Shown piece after piece: positions 11,470 through 22,017 of a DNA stretch of 54,013 nucleotides (position 1 is its first letter; every line of letters starts with the position of its first letter). The notes beneath the pieces were generated by a model. That model ran no database searches. It was not told where the DNA came from and saw only the letters and a program-made list of their open reading frames with translations. A program made the translations under genes and the position numbers. Source of the DNA: Branchiostoma floridae (taxonomy: Eukaryota; Chordata; Leptocardii; Amphioxiformes; Branchiostomatidae). The DNA is taken from assembly GCF_000003815.2 (NCBI RefSeq), contig NC_049989.1, positions 10,034,743 through 10,088,755 of the forward strand, in the 5' to 3' direction.

Positions 11470-12051
11470 TACGAGGGGCGTGCAATAAGTAATGGTCCTG
11501 ACCCACTTCCAGTTGTCTGATCTAAATGAAATTTTGTATGTGTAATAATTCATATCTGTATGGGTTATGTTGCAAAAGACAGCTCTGAACTAATTGTGGT
11601 TTCTGATTTACTGGTGTTTGAACTTAGTCAGGTGCGAAATGGACCAGGTGTGAAATGGAACCAGTTGAGTGTCGCGCAGTGATCCGGTTTTTGTATTTGA
11701 AAGGACGCACACCAAAGAAGACTTTTGATGAAATAAATGAAACTTATGGTGATGATGCCCCATCATATGACCTTGTAAAACGCTGGCATCCTGAATTCAA
11801 ACGTGGCTGGAAGTCTGTGGAAACAGCTCCCAGACCTGGTCGTCCCTCTTGTGCCATTGATGAGGCATCAGTTGGAGGACCAACCTGGGGTGTCCTACAA
11901 AATCGGTGTCCAGAGCTGCATCAAACGATGGGAGAAATGCATAACTCTGGGTGATTCCTATGAAGAGAAAGACTAATAACTGTGCCAAGTTTCATTAATC
12001 TCCTGCTATGGGAAATGGGTCAGGACCATTACTAATTGCACGCCCCTCGTA
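11470..12051 (+). mobile_element. Internally deleted mariner element
   Basis: Terminal inverted repeats of about 40 bp (left starts CGAGGGGCGTGCAATAAGTA; right, opposite strand, CGAGGGGCGTGCAATTAGTA) are bounded by TA on each side, the Tc1/mariner target duplication. At 11655-11867 the interior keeps the start of a mariner-type transposase, with helix-turn-helix-like residues ending in RPGRPS. From about 11890 a different frame reads SYKIGVQSCIKRWEKC and stops after EEKD, like the C-terminus of such transposases. The catalytic middle part is missing and the two ends are out of frame, so it cannot encode active transposase. It could be moved only by a full-length relative. Confidence 0.9.
11655..11954 (+). 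pseudogene. Transposase remnant of the mariner element
   Basis: This 99-residue open frame starts MEPVECRAVIRFLYLKGRTP, which resembles the N-terminal DNA-binding region of mariner/SETMAR-type transposases (HTH_48-like). After residue about 72 (AIDEAS) the frame runs into sequence that makes sense only in another frame, marking the internal deletion junction. There is no DDD/DDE catalytic core. It is a decayed remnant, not a functional gene. Confidence 0.8.
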
Positions 12052-12286
12052 AACCCCTCCGCCATGACGTTTTACACTGACATGTTCCTCCGCCCCCTTG
12101 GTTCATCAAGTTCTGTTTTTCCTACACTACCCTACAGATGTGTTTTCTCCATCAGTAACATAGCAAATTCCTACATAGTGGCTGTTCTAAGGTTGAACTT
12201 GGACTTGACCCAGGAGGGGCGCTGCTGGAGTTGTTGTTTGTTTAACCCATGCTGACAGAGAACTCGTGGCCTCCGCACAACTACGT
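12052..12286. other. Short intergenic spacer
   Basis: Nothing was recognised between the mariner remnant and the following repeat fragment. Confidence 0.4.
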
Positions 12287-12490
12287 TAGGCTAAGGGCAC
12301 AACCCACCGTACGTGTTGTCTACGTGCCTAAACGTGGGCAATCTTTTGGGATCCGTAAGTGGTAAGTACCGCCTCCGTACGAACTCGTAGGGAATCCGAC
12401 GGATTTTGGAGCACGCAGACACGCCGTAGAACTTTACGTGCAGGTAAAACTTTATGTGCCATCAGGCTGCGGATCCCCCCACCCCAACCC
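12287..12490. mobile_element. One-armed fragment of the CTAAGGGCACAACCC foldback element
   Basis: It begins GCTAAGGGCACAACCCACCG, like the left end at 18999, but then runs through CAATCTTTTGGGATCCGTAAG, CGCCTCCGTACGAACTCG and GCAGACACGCCGTAGAA. Those blocks lie in the middle of the complete copy at 18999-19486, there in inverted order relative to this reading. It is a rearranged or deleted copy lacking the second terminus. Confidence 0.65.
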
Positions 12491-13502
12491 CCATATGCGA
12501 TACGTTAGTACAATTACTAAGTCACAGGTGATTTGATACAAGTTATTTCATTGGTCAGGAATGACGTAAGATTACGTAATAGGCTAGTACAACTCGTTAG
12601 ACCTAGCACTATAAAACATAGCTATGTTAAACTTTTAGGAATTTATAATATTACTCCCGATTGAAACACGTTGTTCGGTGGTGGTGACATCGATTTTTAG
12701 CACAGGTGTGGTGACTAACAGGTAATGCTTCCCTGTATGCATTTAGAACAGTTCACAATAGGTACCAGAACGCCTAAGGTGAGTTTTACATGATTTACAA
12801 CGATTATGTAAGACTCGTGATCATATCGACGATTATGTTAAGGATTATGTAAGACATGCAACCACCCCTTTCCCCCTCATACAGAAGGAAGGTTATATGT
12901 CGAACCAAGTAAAACGATTCATACCACTTGCCTGGTTTCTTTCGCCCTGTATTGTTCAACACCTTGAGTACAGTTGGACAAGGACGAGATTGTGTTGAGT
13001 GGGCTGGTGTTGTCACAAACCGTCACATTGGAATCTTGCTAGGTCCTTCTTACTCCAAACGTTCCATGGAAGTCGACACACACATGAACCACAGACCTGA
13101 CATGAAACAGTAGATGTTGACGTTTGAGTGGCCCTATTTTCTGTGCCACGCCGCTCGTCTCAAGAGGAGTGAAGAGGCCCGCGCATGACGATGCGCCATT
13201 GTTGCCAACCCACTAAAACTCTACTTGAAGAACCACGCAATGGCGGATGTGCTGTTGTCTCGGCCTGTCCTTGACATCTCTTGACCTGTAAAATCCGTCT
13301 GTAAAAACTCTGAATCGCATTAAGTAAGATCAACACGGAGAAAACAACCGCCTGACCCAGTTTTCGGGCGTTCCAGTCAAGCCCCAGTGCTTGGGTAGAA
13401 AGGAATACCTGGTCAAATACTTTCGGCACGTTGCTTAATTGTCAATCTATCCTGCAAAGTAGGACACGACGTGCTATTGATAGGTCTATGGCATGGCCGA
13501 AA
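12491..13502. other. Intergenic DNA, nothing recognised
   Basis: No recognisable coding region. The open frames (12928-13113, and minus 13429-13160) carry no known domain. Confidence 0.4.
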
Positions 13503-13697
13503 TACTGTAAATGTATTAAAGTTCGCGGGGATTTAGTTTCGCGGTAGCGGGAAAAAGGACATTTCTCGGTGGTTTTAAGTTCGCGGTAGCACCATGCTCT
13601 ATAGTCTCTTACTGCCATGGAAAAATGTTCGCGGTGGTTTTAAGTTCGCCGTGAAGCGGCCACATTAAACCACGCGAAAGTTTCTGCATTTACAGTA
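13503..13697 (+). mobile_element. TA-flanked MITE, family T (CTGTAAATGC ends), complete
   Basis: TA precedes CTGTAAATGTATTAAAGTTC and the right end is CATTTACAG followed by TA. The interior has repeated CGCGGTGGTTTTAAGTTCGC-type strings and a TACTGCCATGGAAAAATGTT block. Copies lie at 18248-18459 (inverted), 30391-30536, 31253-31460 (inverted) and 40104-40266, all bounded by TA or a one-base variant where an end survives. The TA duplication suggests a Tc1/mariner-like mobiliser, but the family is unassigned. Confidence 0.85.
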
Positions 13698-13759
13698 CTA
13701 GTAGTAAGCGCGGTGGGATCGAAGGGAAATCAGGCATTGTTCTGACGGAAATAGTGAAC

Positions 13760-14160
13760 GCTGATTGGTTAAGAATTGCCCCACTTGCAAGTAGATATTT
13801 GCATATTAATCAATTGAGATGGAAGAGAAAAGCCCACATTTTCAGGACAAATGGTAATATGATTGGTTAAGACCTGCCCCACTTCCAACTGTCACTTGCA
13901 TATTAATGAATTTGTACAGGGCGCACCTGGAAAGTAAGTGCGCAAAGTACTGATGAGTGTGTCAACTCTGTGTACAGAAAACAGGAATAAACAAATAAAT
14001 AGAATTTATATGCAAACGAAAATCTCCACATTTTCACGTCACAGCACAAACGGCAATGTGATTGGTTAAGATCTGCGCCACTTGCAACTGTCATTAGCAT
14101 ATTAATGAATTGAGATGGAAAAGAAAAGATACAAATTTTCACGTCACACAACAGATAGCA
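13760..14160. repeat. Three diverged copies of a CCAAT plus octamer module
   Basis: Each module has ATTGGTTAAG (13763, 13862, 14060), a CC/GCCACTTG or CCACTTCC block, and then a TTGCATATTAAT or TAGCATATTAAT block (octamer perfect at 13797-13804, ATTTGCAT). Copies 1 and 3 also share AATTGAGATGGAA and AAGAAAAG. ATTGG is the reverse CCAAT box (NF-Y), and ATTTGCAT is the POU octamer. Regulatory activity is not shown; it may simply be a repeat. Confidence 0.7.
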
Positions 14161-14599
14161 ATGTGCAAAAATTAGTTAGATAAGTCTTAGGTCATGGTGG
14201 ATTTTAGAAAATAAGATCAAGTGCATTGACCCAAGTAGGAAGAGTGTTAGCTACGTTGAAAGTAATGACAGTCATAGAAGTAAGGGCAATCTCATCGTGG
14301 CAAATGGTCAATCTTGAGACCTTACTGGCCGCGAAAATGACACCATTACCGATCCCACAACAAGGTTATCCGGGAAAATTACATAGGCGTTTTCGTTTTA
14401 TACATGATACCGTAGCCATTTATATATGTTTACTTTTTGTGACTCAAACATAGCTAAATTTGGCGAAAATGTACGATAAAGTTGTTCACTCTTCCAGTAG
14501 AACTTAGTTTCTTCCTAGTGGAAAGCGTCCAGTTGCTCTGAGGTTGAGTCACGCGTCCACGACTCGCGTTTCTGACTGTCTCAGTGCATGTACAGAACT
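14161..14599. other. Intergenic DNA, nothing recognised
   Basis: No gene or repeat was recognised. The 14226-14453 frame has no known domain. Confidence 0.4.
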
Positions 14600-15345
14600 C
14601 CAGAAGAAGATGATAGGATAGATTACAACGCTACAAATTTGCAAACATCATTTCCAGCACGTGTTTGTGGAAGGCACTTTGGTAGAGCCATTCCCTGTAA
14701 TACAATTAGCTGTATAGTGCTCTCTGAAATTTTAAAACCATTTGGGTTCTCCTGTAGTTAACTCTCGCTATATGATAACCATGAACCAATACCTTCGCCA
14801 AAGAAACAAGGGTTCGTATAAAGAATGTCTGTTTTTGAGACCTTATAAATTGTGGGTGTTATGATGGTCCTGTCCTATTGTTCCACCACAGATCATTAAT
14901 ATCCATCAACAACATCTCGAGTTATGTTGTTCACAGACAAACGCACTTACGTACAAAGCTCCCTGATGACCAGTAGTAAAACGCCAGGTATACTTTTTTC
15001 AAGCTTGACCTTTCTTTCCACAACCGCTACGTACACACCTACCAAATATCATCAAAATCCATCCACAACTTTTGTAGTTATATGCTGTTAGACCCAAAAA
15101 GACCAAAAAAGTCCTGGCTAAACCGTTTCCATAACCTTTTGCCATTCTGGCGAAGGCGATAATGGATATAAACGCTACAAATCTACAAACTTAATTTCAA
15201 GTGTTAGCGAAAGGCACTTCGGTAACGTCGGTCACCATATAAAACCATTCCCTGCAATACAACATTGATGGTGATCTCAGAAACCCATTTGGGTTAACTA
15301 CATTCAAAGTTCTTTCGTAGTTATAAGTTATAACTCTCGCTATCT
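14600..15345. repeat. Dispersed repeat cluster with an internal diverged duplication
   Basis: Positions about 14620-14775 and 15160-15345 share ordered blocks (AACGCTACAAAT, GGAAGGCACTT or GAAAGGCACTT, CCATTCCCTG, CCATTTGGGTT, AACTCTCGCTAT). Between them, 14890-15130 holds CAACATCTCGAGTTATGTTG and ACCAAATATCATCAAAATCC. In the opposite orientation that type recurs at 38545-39300. Non-coding. Confidence 0.65.
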
Positions 15346-15394
15346 CGTTCCACCTGAGCGTTTTTATACGTGTGCGTTTTGTGATCGAAGAAAC

Positions 15395-15810
15395 GTATCA
15401 CCATTCAGAAAGATATATTAACATACTTGCGAATATTGACCTCTACATGCATATTGCATGTCAAAAGGACTTAGCTATGATTTCCGGACGTGAAGAGAAT
15501 TAGACGTTTAGGAAATTGTACTACATTTCAGTCAGAAATTCCATTCCAACCCGATCGTTTTACAAGGGTTGGGTCGTTCTTAATACCGATTGTCTGGCTT
15601 TAAATTTTATCACCATTCAGCCAGATAGGTTTACATATTTGCGAATATTGACCTCTATACGGAGATGCTACTGCACGTCAAAAGGACTTAGCTATAAGAT
15701 TTCCGGACGCGAAGAGAATTAAACGTTTAGGAAATTGTACTATATTTCAGCCAGAAATTCCATTCCAACCCGATCGTTTTACCAAGGTCGGGTACTTCTT
15801 AATACCGATT
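15395..15810. repeat. Two-copy tandem duplication, about 219 bp unit
   Basis: GAAGAGAATTAGACGTTTAG (15492) and GAAGAGAATTAAACGTTTAG (15711) are 219 bp apart. The copies share TGCGAATATTGACCTCTA, CAAAAGGACTTAGCTAT, CCATTCCAACCCGATCG and CTTAATACCGATT. The second copy ends exactly where MITE 15812 begins. Confidence 0.85.
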
Positions 15811-15811
15811 A

Positions 15812-16145
15812 GGCCAAAGCAAGTAAATTATATGGATGACATCCTATGCAGAATAAAAAAAAACATGATGAGTAAAAAAAAAGATGGTTATATTTTCAAA
15901 ATAGACACCATAAAAATAGTAACAAGATTTGAAGTGACAAAACGTGGCAAAAATTCACTAATGCAACTATATATATATAGTCATGGCTACCTCCCTAGTG
16001 TCACTTCTACACGTATGATTAATAGGCTACAACACAATAAGTTTGCCTATTTTGGTCTACTGACCATCCCCGAGGAGGAAAATATTATTTTCTTTTTAAA
16101 TCAGGCAAAACTTAGTGATGTAATCCATAAAATGTACTTGTACTT
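15812..16145. mobile_element. Harbinger-type MITE, family H1, right end degraded
   Basis: TTA at 15809-15811 precedes GGCCAAAGCAAGTAAAT and TATGGATGACATCC. The right side has GATGTAATCCATAAAATGTA followed by a degenerate end. The interior (TAGTCATGGCTACCTCC, CAATAAGTTTGCCTATTTTG) matches copy 7104-7543 in reverse orientation. The 116-residue open frame across it is a by-product. Confidence 0.7.
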
Positions 16146-16630
16146 TTCAAGGCAAGAACTCCGTCAACTTCCTCATCGGTGACACCAGCTGCTTTGTTGC
16201 TGTGCTAGTAACGCATGCATTTGTAATGTTATACCGTCAACACATATCATGTTTGATAATGATAATAACACTTAGAGAAAAGAATATCACTGAAGGCCTC
16301 CGGACCACGACGACTGAAAAGGATAAAATTGTACGAAACGTGCATTATCTATACGAGTAGTTTCTTTCAATCAAATACGTGACTTACTCAAAATAACTTG
16401 AATTTTAAATCATACAATCTATGGAGCTAATGCTACACAGTTACAGGTTCTTTGTTGCAATAGTTCATCTGGACTCAAATCTTACTCGCTGACATGTTTA
16501 TTCAACGCTAGGACTCGATGATTCTATTTCTATCCCTAGCTGTTCTAAGACACATCATTTTAAGTATCTACCATTTCTATGGGAAGAAGTTATCACTATT
16601 ATATTAAAACGAAATACATTTTGTCCTAGA
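16146..16630. other. Intergenic DNA, nothing recognised
   Basis: AT-rich DNA without a recognised feature. Confidence 0.4.
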
Positions 16631-16670
16631 GTATTGCGCAGATCATTGTACACAATGATCTGCGCAATAC
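16631..16670. repeat. 40-bp near-perfect palindrome
   Basis: The left arm GTATTGCGCAGATCATTGT and the right arm ACAATGATCTGCGCAATAC are perfect complements of 19 bp separated by only AC. No similar flanking arms continue outward. Confidence 0.95.
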
Positions 16671-18059
16671 ATTCGTTAATGGTACACATGTAGAAATTGC
16701 AAAGGAAGGAATATCTTATGTCATCATCTGACCACGATATACTGGAAAATCACTGTAAGTTCATCTACAAATGTTTTAGGAAGAGAAAAGATGCATGTAA
16801 ACTATAGTATAACTTTGCGTTTACTACCTTTTGTACCAAACTGACGGCATTTAGCCCCAATGAGGCATGAATATGCAATTAACTTCATTGTCATTGTCAT
16901 TGACTATTCATCTTGTGTCTCCCGTTATGTTCTATCCTTGAGTCAAAATGACGTTGTGAAGAAACAGAGAGAAACGTTATCTCTCCCCTAGTGACATTTG
17001 ATCGATGATTCTCTCCCCTGGCAATGTTGGAGCTGAAATTGCATTCTGTAGGGGATAAGTACAAGTGAATCTTACATAATCTGCACAGGGTTTGATCGAT
17101 GTACCGATCTTGTTTCAGGCGACCATGGTTGACGCAAGTCTGACAGTTGAAAGTGAGATTGCGTGGCGCAATCGACAGCGCGACAACGTTAAATGGAGGT
17201 CCCGTGTTTGGGGAGATCCACACCCTGGCAATGTTTCCCTTTCGTGAGGGTAACCATGATAATGTATTTTAGTACCAAAATGCAACGTTACAATAGCTGT
17301 AACCCTGAGACTTGTTAGAGCCTTACATTCAGACATACATGTGGACACTACGGCCAAACAGTTGTTATGATTACCTTCACGGGAATGAAACATATTGTTT
17401 TTGGTCCGTTTCTCCTTCTCTCTTCCTCTTTTTTTTCCTTTTTGTCAAACCAGGCGGGTGTCACCATGGTTACTAGCAAAGTAACACACACCCTGTGGTG
17501 TTCTATTACATTATGTAGCAAGTGGCAGGACAGAGCTGGAGAGGCTGGTCACCATACATATATACTGTATATGAATGCGTTTCAGTAAGAATAAATAGAG
17601 TAGTAGTTGATTAGGCTAGGCCTAGCCTTGCCTAGGCTTGAAAATGTTACCTTTCTACTTTGCTTATTTTTCCGTCGTCTAGGAAATTAGCCACAGCTAG
17701 GCTCGTCTAAGATTCCAAGTTTACAAAACCAGCATTATGGCGCTGTTGTGTAACTTAATTCTGCCTGTATGTAACCCAATTACAGACACGCGAATCACTT
17801 AAGAGAATTGGTCCTGCATTTGGCGCGAAGCTGTGAAAGACGATAACGCCCTGACGCACACACTAACCGGGTTATCTACTCTTATCATATGTCGTGCGCC
17901 GTCTGGACTTAACCCGAATTGCATTTAAAACCGTAAAAAAATGATGGGACACTCCACTAGAGCTGCATTTTAGCGTCACAACTGAATCTGACTTGCACAC
18001 TGAGAGGTTATCCGTCACAGTGAATGATCTCAACGACGCCTCTTCAAGGCATTGTCGAA
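16671..18059. other. Intergenic DNA with small palindromes
   Basis: ATTGCGTGGCGCAAT (near 17158) and AGGCTAGGCCTAGCCT (17613-17628) are perfect small palindromes. No coding domain was recognised in the overlapping minus-strand frames at 16897-17393. Confidence 0.4.
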
Positions 18060-18190
18060 CCTAAACCAATTTGAAAGGTGTCACTGACCAGAGACGCCGG
18101 ATGGCTGTCTGAAACGTCTGACCGTTTGCAAAGTCATATCCAGTTGCTTGGGTAACTGCTTCTTGGCGCAATTTGAAACCCGATCTACAA
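18060..18190. repeat. Dispersed repeat copy (CCGTTTGCAAAGTCATATCC type)
   Basis: It shares ACGTCTGACCGTTT, TCATATCCAGTTGCTTGGG and TAACTGCTTCTTGGCG with the copy at 3585-3760. Non-coding. Confidence 0.6.
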
Positions 18191-18247
18191 AACGCGAACG
18201 AAAGCCATCTGTTTGTTATGAAAAACAGCTTAATCTCCTAGCAGATA

Positions 18248-18459
18248 CTGTAAATGCAAAAACATTCGCGGTGGTTGAATGTTCGCGATTTTCGCAGTGG
18301 ACACTTCACCGCGAACCTAAAACCACCCCAAACATTTTTCCATGGCAGTAAGAGACAATAGTGCATGCATGGTGCTACCGCGAAATTAAAACCACCGCGA
18401 AAAGTCCTTTTTCCCGCTACCGCGAAATTAAATCCCCGCGAACTTAAATACATTCACAG
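18248..18459 (-). mobile_element. TA-flanked MITE, family T, complete, inverted
   Basis: TA (18246-18247) precedes CTGTAAATGCAAAAACATTC, and the right end is ACATTCACAG followed by TA (18460-18461). The CGCGAAATTAAAACCACCGC-type interior is the reverse complement of the copy at 13503. Confidence 0.85.
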
Positions 18460-18998
18460 TATTCTGGACCTGGTCTCCACAAGCCGTAAACGTTTACGAT
18501 CTGCTTGGATATTAAGAAGAGCAAACAAAGAGAGGAACAAACAGATAAACAAAGACCGAAATTAACAATTGCATGAAAATTGAAATATAACTCCTTCAAT
18601 CCTTCAATTCAACAATTTTTCTGCAAAGATTACGAACGTACTAAAAAGTGTGCAGCTCCTTTCTTTTGCGTTCAAACAGTCCAGAGCAAGACTTGTCGAC
18701 GTCTAGATTTTTCGCACGTCCTTGGGCCTATGATTTCCATCTATTCAACGTTAACGCACAAAGAGCTTTATTTAGCTTCGTTACCTTTTCATTAGTAGCC
18801 AACCTCCCTCACGTCCTTTCAAGTTGAAATGCGTGCTTAGAGACATCTGCGTCATCTTGAATTTTCTCAACACCCTTCAAGTGTCATCTTCGATATTCTA
18901 TGACGTACTCTGACATTTTCACAGCTGGCTTTATTGATCGCAGGATCAAAACGGAATTGCTGATAAGAATGAATGAAGATCTTTATTGCAAATTTTGC
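18460..18998. other. Intergenic DNA, nothing recognised
   Basis: Short open frames without known domains. A GAATGAAGATCTTTATTGC string near 18971 resembles the 3' ends of the LINE fragments seen elsewhere, but is too short to call. Confidence 0.35.
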
Positions 18999-19486
18999 TA
19001 AAGCTAAGGGCACAACCCGCCGTACGTGCAATTTGTCCGTCCGTTTTTCTGTGAGGCCACGCCCATGGTGCACCACGTATTTCTGAAAACTTTCAGGCTG
19101 TACAGGGCAGGCGCGTCGCCCGTACTGGCACTTACGGGGGGTGGGGGGTGGTGGGGCGAATCCGTAGCCCGATGGCACACAGCAGAGTTTTGCCTCCACA
19201 AAGTTCTACGTTGTGTCTGCGTGCTCCAAAATCGAATTCCCTTCGAGTTCGTACGGAGGCGGTACTCTTACGGATCCCAAAAGATTGTCCACGTTTGCAG
19301 ACACGCCGTAGAACGTTACGTGCATGCAAAACTTTGTGTGCCATCGGGCTGCAGATTCGTGTGCCAGTACGGGCGACGTGCCTACCTTGTACAGCCTGAA
19401 CGTTTTCAGAAATACGTGGCTGACGTGGCCTCCCCAAAAAACTTACGGACAAATTGCACGTACGACGGGTTGTGCCCTTAGCTTTA
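18999..19486. mobile_element. Long-armed foldback element (CTAAGGGCACAACCCG ends)
   Basis: The ends TAAAGCTAAGGGCACAACCC and, on the opposite strand, the same string form arms that stay alignable for over 120 bp. Shared blocks include GTACGTGCAATTTGTCCGT, GAGGCCACG, ACGTATTTCTGAAAAC, TTCAGGCTGTACA and CGTCGCCCGTACTGGCAC. The 488-bp unit has no transposase. Overlapping frames on both strands are by-products of the inverted arms. A partial relative lies at 12287-12490. Confidence 0.85.
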
Positions 19487-19650
19487 CTCTGATAAAACCC
19501 TTGTCTGGTTGGAATTTTTGGTGCTAATTTAACCCCCTAAGTCGGTTAATTAATCATATTAGTCGAACTTGCCCTTTGCTGTGCTGCTGTTGCAGATGTA
19601 CCTCCCCAATCGATGCGGTTTGCTGCAGCATGCCGCATACATGCATCTAA

Positions 19651-20158
19651 GGCCACAGCAAGTAAATTTTATGGATTACATCAGCGCGCGCTTTAATTTT
19701 CGCCTAATTTCAGAAAAAAACAAACAGAATTTTTTTCTTCGGAATGGTCAACATTACGAGAAAGTACCAAAATGGGCAAATGTGTTGTAGGCTAATGATT
19801 GTACTTGTAGAAGTCACACTAGCCAGGTAGCCATGACTGTAGTTATAGAAATGAAACTAGTTAGTTGTAAAAGTAGCACCATTTTGGATGCAATGAGTAG
19901 TTGCCATGTTGATAAGTGATACCAGTGTGCCACACCTTTACTACACTAGTTTGTGTCTTGAATACAGGAATGAATGCCTTGTTGGCTGTAATGATATGTT
20001 TCGTCGCTTCAATTCTTGTTTTTACAATGTTTATTGCTTTTATTAGGAAAATTTAGCCATCTTGTTTTTTTTTACCCATCTTGTTTTTTTTTTCGCCCTA
20101 TCTCACTAATTTTTCAGTCTGCATATGATGTCATCCATAAAAATTACTTGCTGTGGCC
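19651..20158. mobile_element. Harbinger-type MITE, family H1 (complete)
   Basis: TAA flanks (19648-19650 and 20159-20161) and terminal repeats GGCCACAGCAAGTAAATTTT and, from the right on the opposite strand, GGCCACAGCAAGTAATTTTT. Subterminal TATGGATTACATC and GATGTCATCCATA are inverted partners. No ORF; non-autonomous, 508 bp. Confidence 0.9.
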
Positions 20159-20608
20159 TAAGGGAGAGATGACCCAAACTTGAAAAGATACTGGGCCCAC
20201 ATACGGCATCATATATATGCAACCCGTATATAAACTGGCTCCGCAGGACAAGGGTTAGAATCCTCCGCGGTATTCTCCGCTGTTTTGCTTGAACCTAACC
20301 TACTTGCAGCACATCGCCAGCGTGAGCAGGGTTAATTTTCAGCAATTTGCTCAAATGAAGGGTCATAGATGAATTAAATAGAAATTAGAAAGGTCAGTTC
20401 CTATGGGCTTACGTGACAAGAAACAAATCGACGGGATCAATTACTGAGTTATAATCATTGTAATTTCATTGGCGTAACCACGTTTTATCTTCCTGACAGC
20501 ACGCACGGAGATGGTAGTGTTAATTTTGTAGGCTTCCGATAATGTGTCGGGTAATTTTATAGGTCAGTGAAGTGGAGAAGTAATCACCGACTGTAGCTCG
20601 ATCTGCGC
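20159..20608. other. Intergenic DNA, nothing recognised
   Basis: No recognisable gene or repeat. Confidence 0.4.
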
Positions 20609-20902
20609 CTGTGTGTGTTCGTGTGTGTGTGTGTGTGTGTTCGTGTGTGTGTGTGTGCTGTGTGTGCGTGCGTGTGTGTGTATTTTTGTGTGTTCGTGTA
20701 TGTGTGTGTGTGCGTGCTGTGTGTGCGTGTGAGTGATTGTGTGTGTGTGTGTGCGTGAGTGTGTTGTGTTTGTGAGTGTGTTTATGAGAGAATATTTGTG
20801 TGTGTGTGCGAGAGAGAGAGAGAGAGAGTGTGTGTGTGTTTGTGTTAGAGTGTGTGTTTGTATGTATGTATGTGTGTGCGTACGCGCGCGCGAGAGAGAG
20901 TT
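20609..20902. repeat. Complex (GT)n/(GA)n microsatellite
   Basis: GT-rich runs interrupted by CG, CT and AT steps cover 20609-20810, then GA runs (20810-20828), more GT and CG steps, and GA again near 20890-20900. His/Thr-rich and Val/Cys-rich frames across it are artefacts. Confidence 0.95.
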
Positions 20903-21521
20903 TGTGTACAGAAAAAAAAGGCACGGTAGATGAAGTGAACAATTTCTTCTAGAACATCAAAAGACTCAGCACGGTCTGAATGAACACAGAAAAACTAGGA
21001 CAAATGCAAGACTGTATAGCAATGATTATGTGTGTACTGGCGCAATGAAGCCATGTAAATGCACCTGATTTATGTTCATTCGTGTGAGACATGAAAATAA
21101 AAATCAAACAATGTGAAGAGAAATTGAACAACATGAGGCGACAGACGGCTTTCAGAGTTAATTTGTGAAAGAACATCATAACTCGCGCTCCCATCACATT
21201 GCCATCGAAACGGTTTGTACGAAAGAAGAGAAAACAATATGGCTCATTATATAACTACTTATTAAATGGTACTTTGAACAGGACAGTTGCCAGTCAAATC
21301 ATCTCTACTGTGGATCAAAAGATTGCAGCAGCGGTGTTTTCAATAGCCTTTCAAGAGTGAGAACAGAATAGAAGCAAGCGCCTGTCATTTGCTCAGAGCG
21401 TGAATACACAGAGAGTTGTCACGATTCTTGAGCCCGATTCATGCGGTAGAATGATTATTCCACGGCGCAGCCCGGACTCCCGGAGCCAGACTGGGCATAC
21501 ATCATCTTTCAATAGTAGATG
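20903..21521. other. Intergenic DNA, nothing recognised
   Basis: No gene or repeat boundary was recognised. Confidence 0.4.
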
Positions 21522-21960
21522 TAGGGGTGGGTACCAGTACGGTGGACCGGTACAAAACCGGTTTTTCTTTTTGGACCGGTCCGGAAAAAACGGACCTGAA
21601 AAAATCGGTGGACCGGATGTTGGACTTCTTGTAAACTAAACAGATTATGTAATCAGGAATTTACACATTTTGGGGCTTACCGGTCGAGGAAAATAGCAAG
21701 AGCGAGGCAGAGTATACCTTATAGTCATTTCTGCGAAGACTTACAATCAATTATGCAGAGGCAGTTAGTCTAGTAGGGGTCAAATACTCCATAAAACATA
21801 CTTTTTTTGTAGCAAAATGGACCATTGTCTTGAGTATCTTCCATTCACATGTTTTCACACACTGAATCAGGTCCGGTTCAGGTTTGGACCTGGACCTGAT
21901 CCTCTGCTTGGACCTGAACAGGACCTGGACCTGAATTTTCTGTACCGATACCCACCCCTA
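21522..21960. mobile_element. hAT-like non-autonomous transposon
   Basis: The left end TAGGGGTGGGTACCAGTAC pairs with the right end, which reads TAGGGGTGGGTATCGGTAC on the opposite strand. Flanks AGTAGATG and GTTAGATG match at 6 of 8 bases, consistent with a decayed 8-bp target duplication of the hAT superfamily. The interior is rich in GGACC/GGTCC strings that themselves fold back. No transposase ORF. Confidence 0.75.
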
Positions 21961-22017
21961 GTTAGATGCGTCAGCGTTGATAATGCTGTCTTTCTGAAAC
22001 ATGTGTATATTTTCTAA

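Noticed and set aside
15832-16182. 116-residue open frame
   Set aside because: Lies wholly within an H1 MITE and matches non-coding DNA of the other copies.
17158-17185. tRNA A-box-like string GCGTGGCGCAATCGACAGCG
   Set aside because: Resembles the head of SINE family 1, but no B box or SINE body follows; too short for a tRNA or SINE call.
19026-19481. 151-residue open frame and its minus-strand partner
   Set aside because: Created by the inverted arms of a foldback element.
20520-20942. 140-residue His/Thr-rich minus-strand frame
   Set aside because: Direct product of the (GT)n microsatellite.
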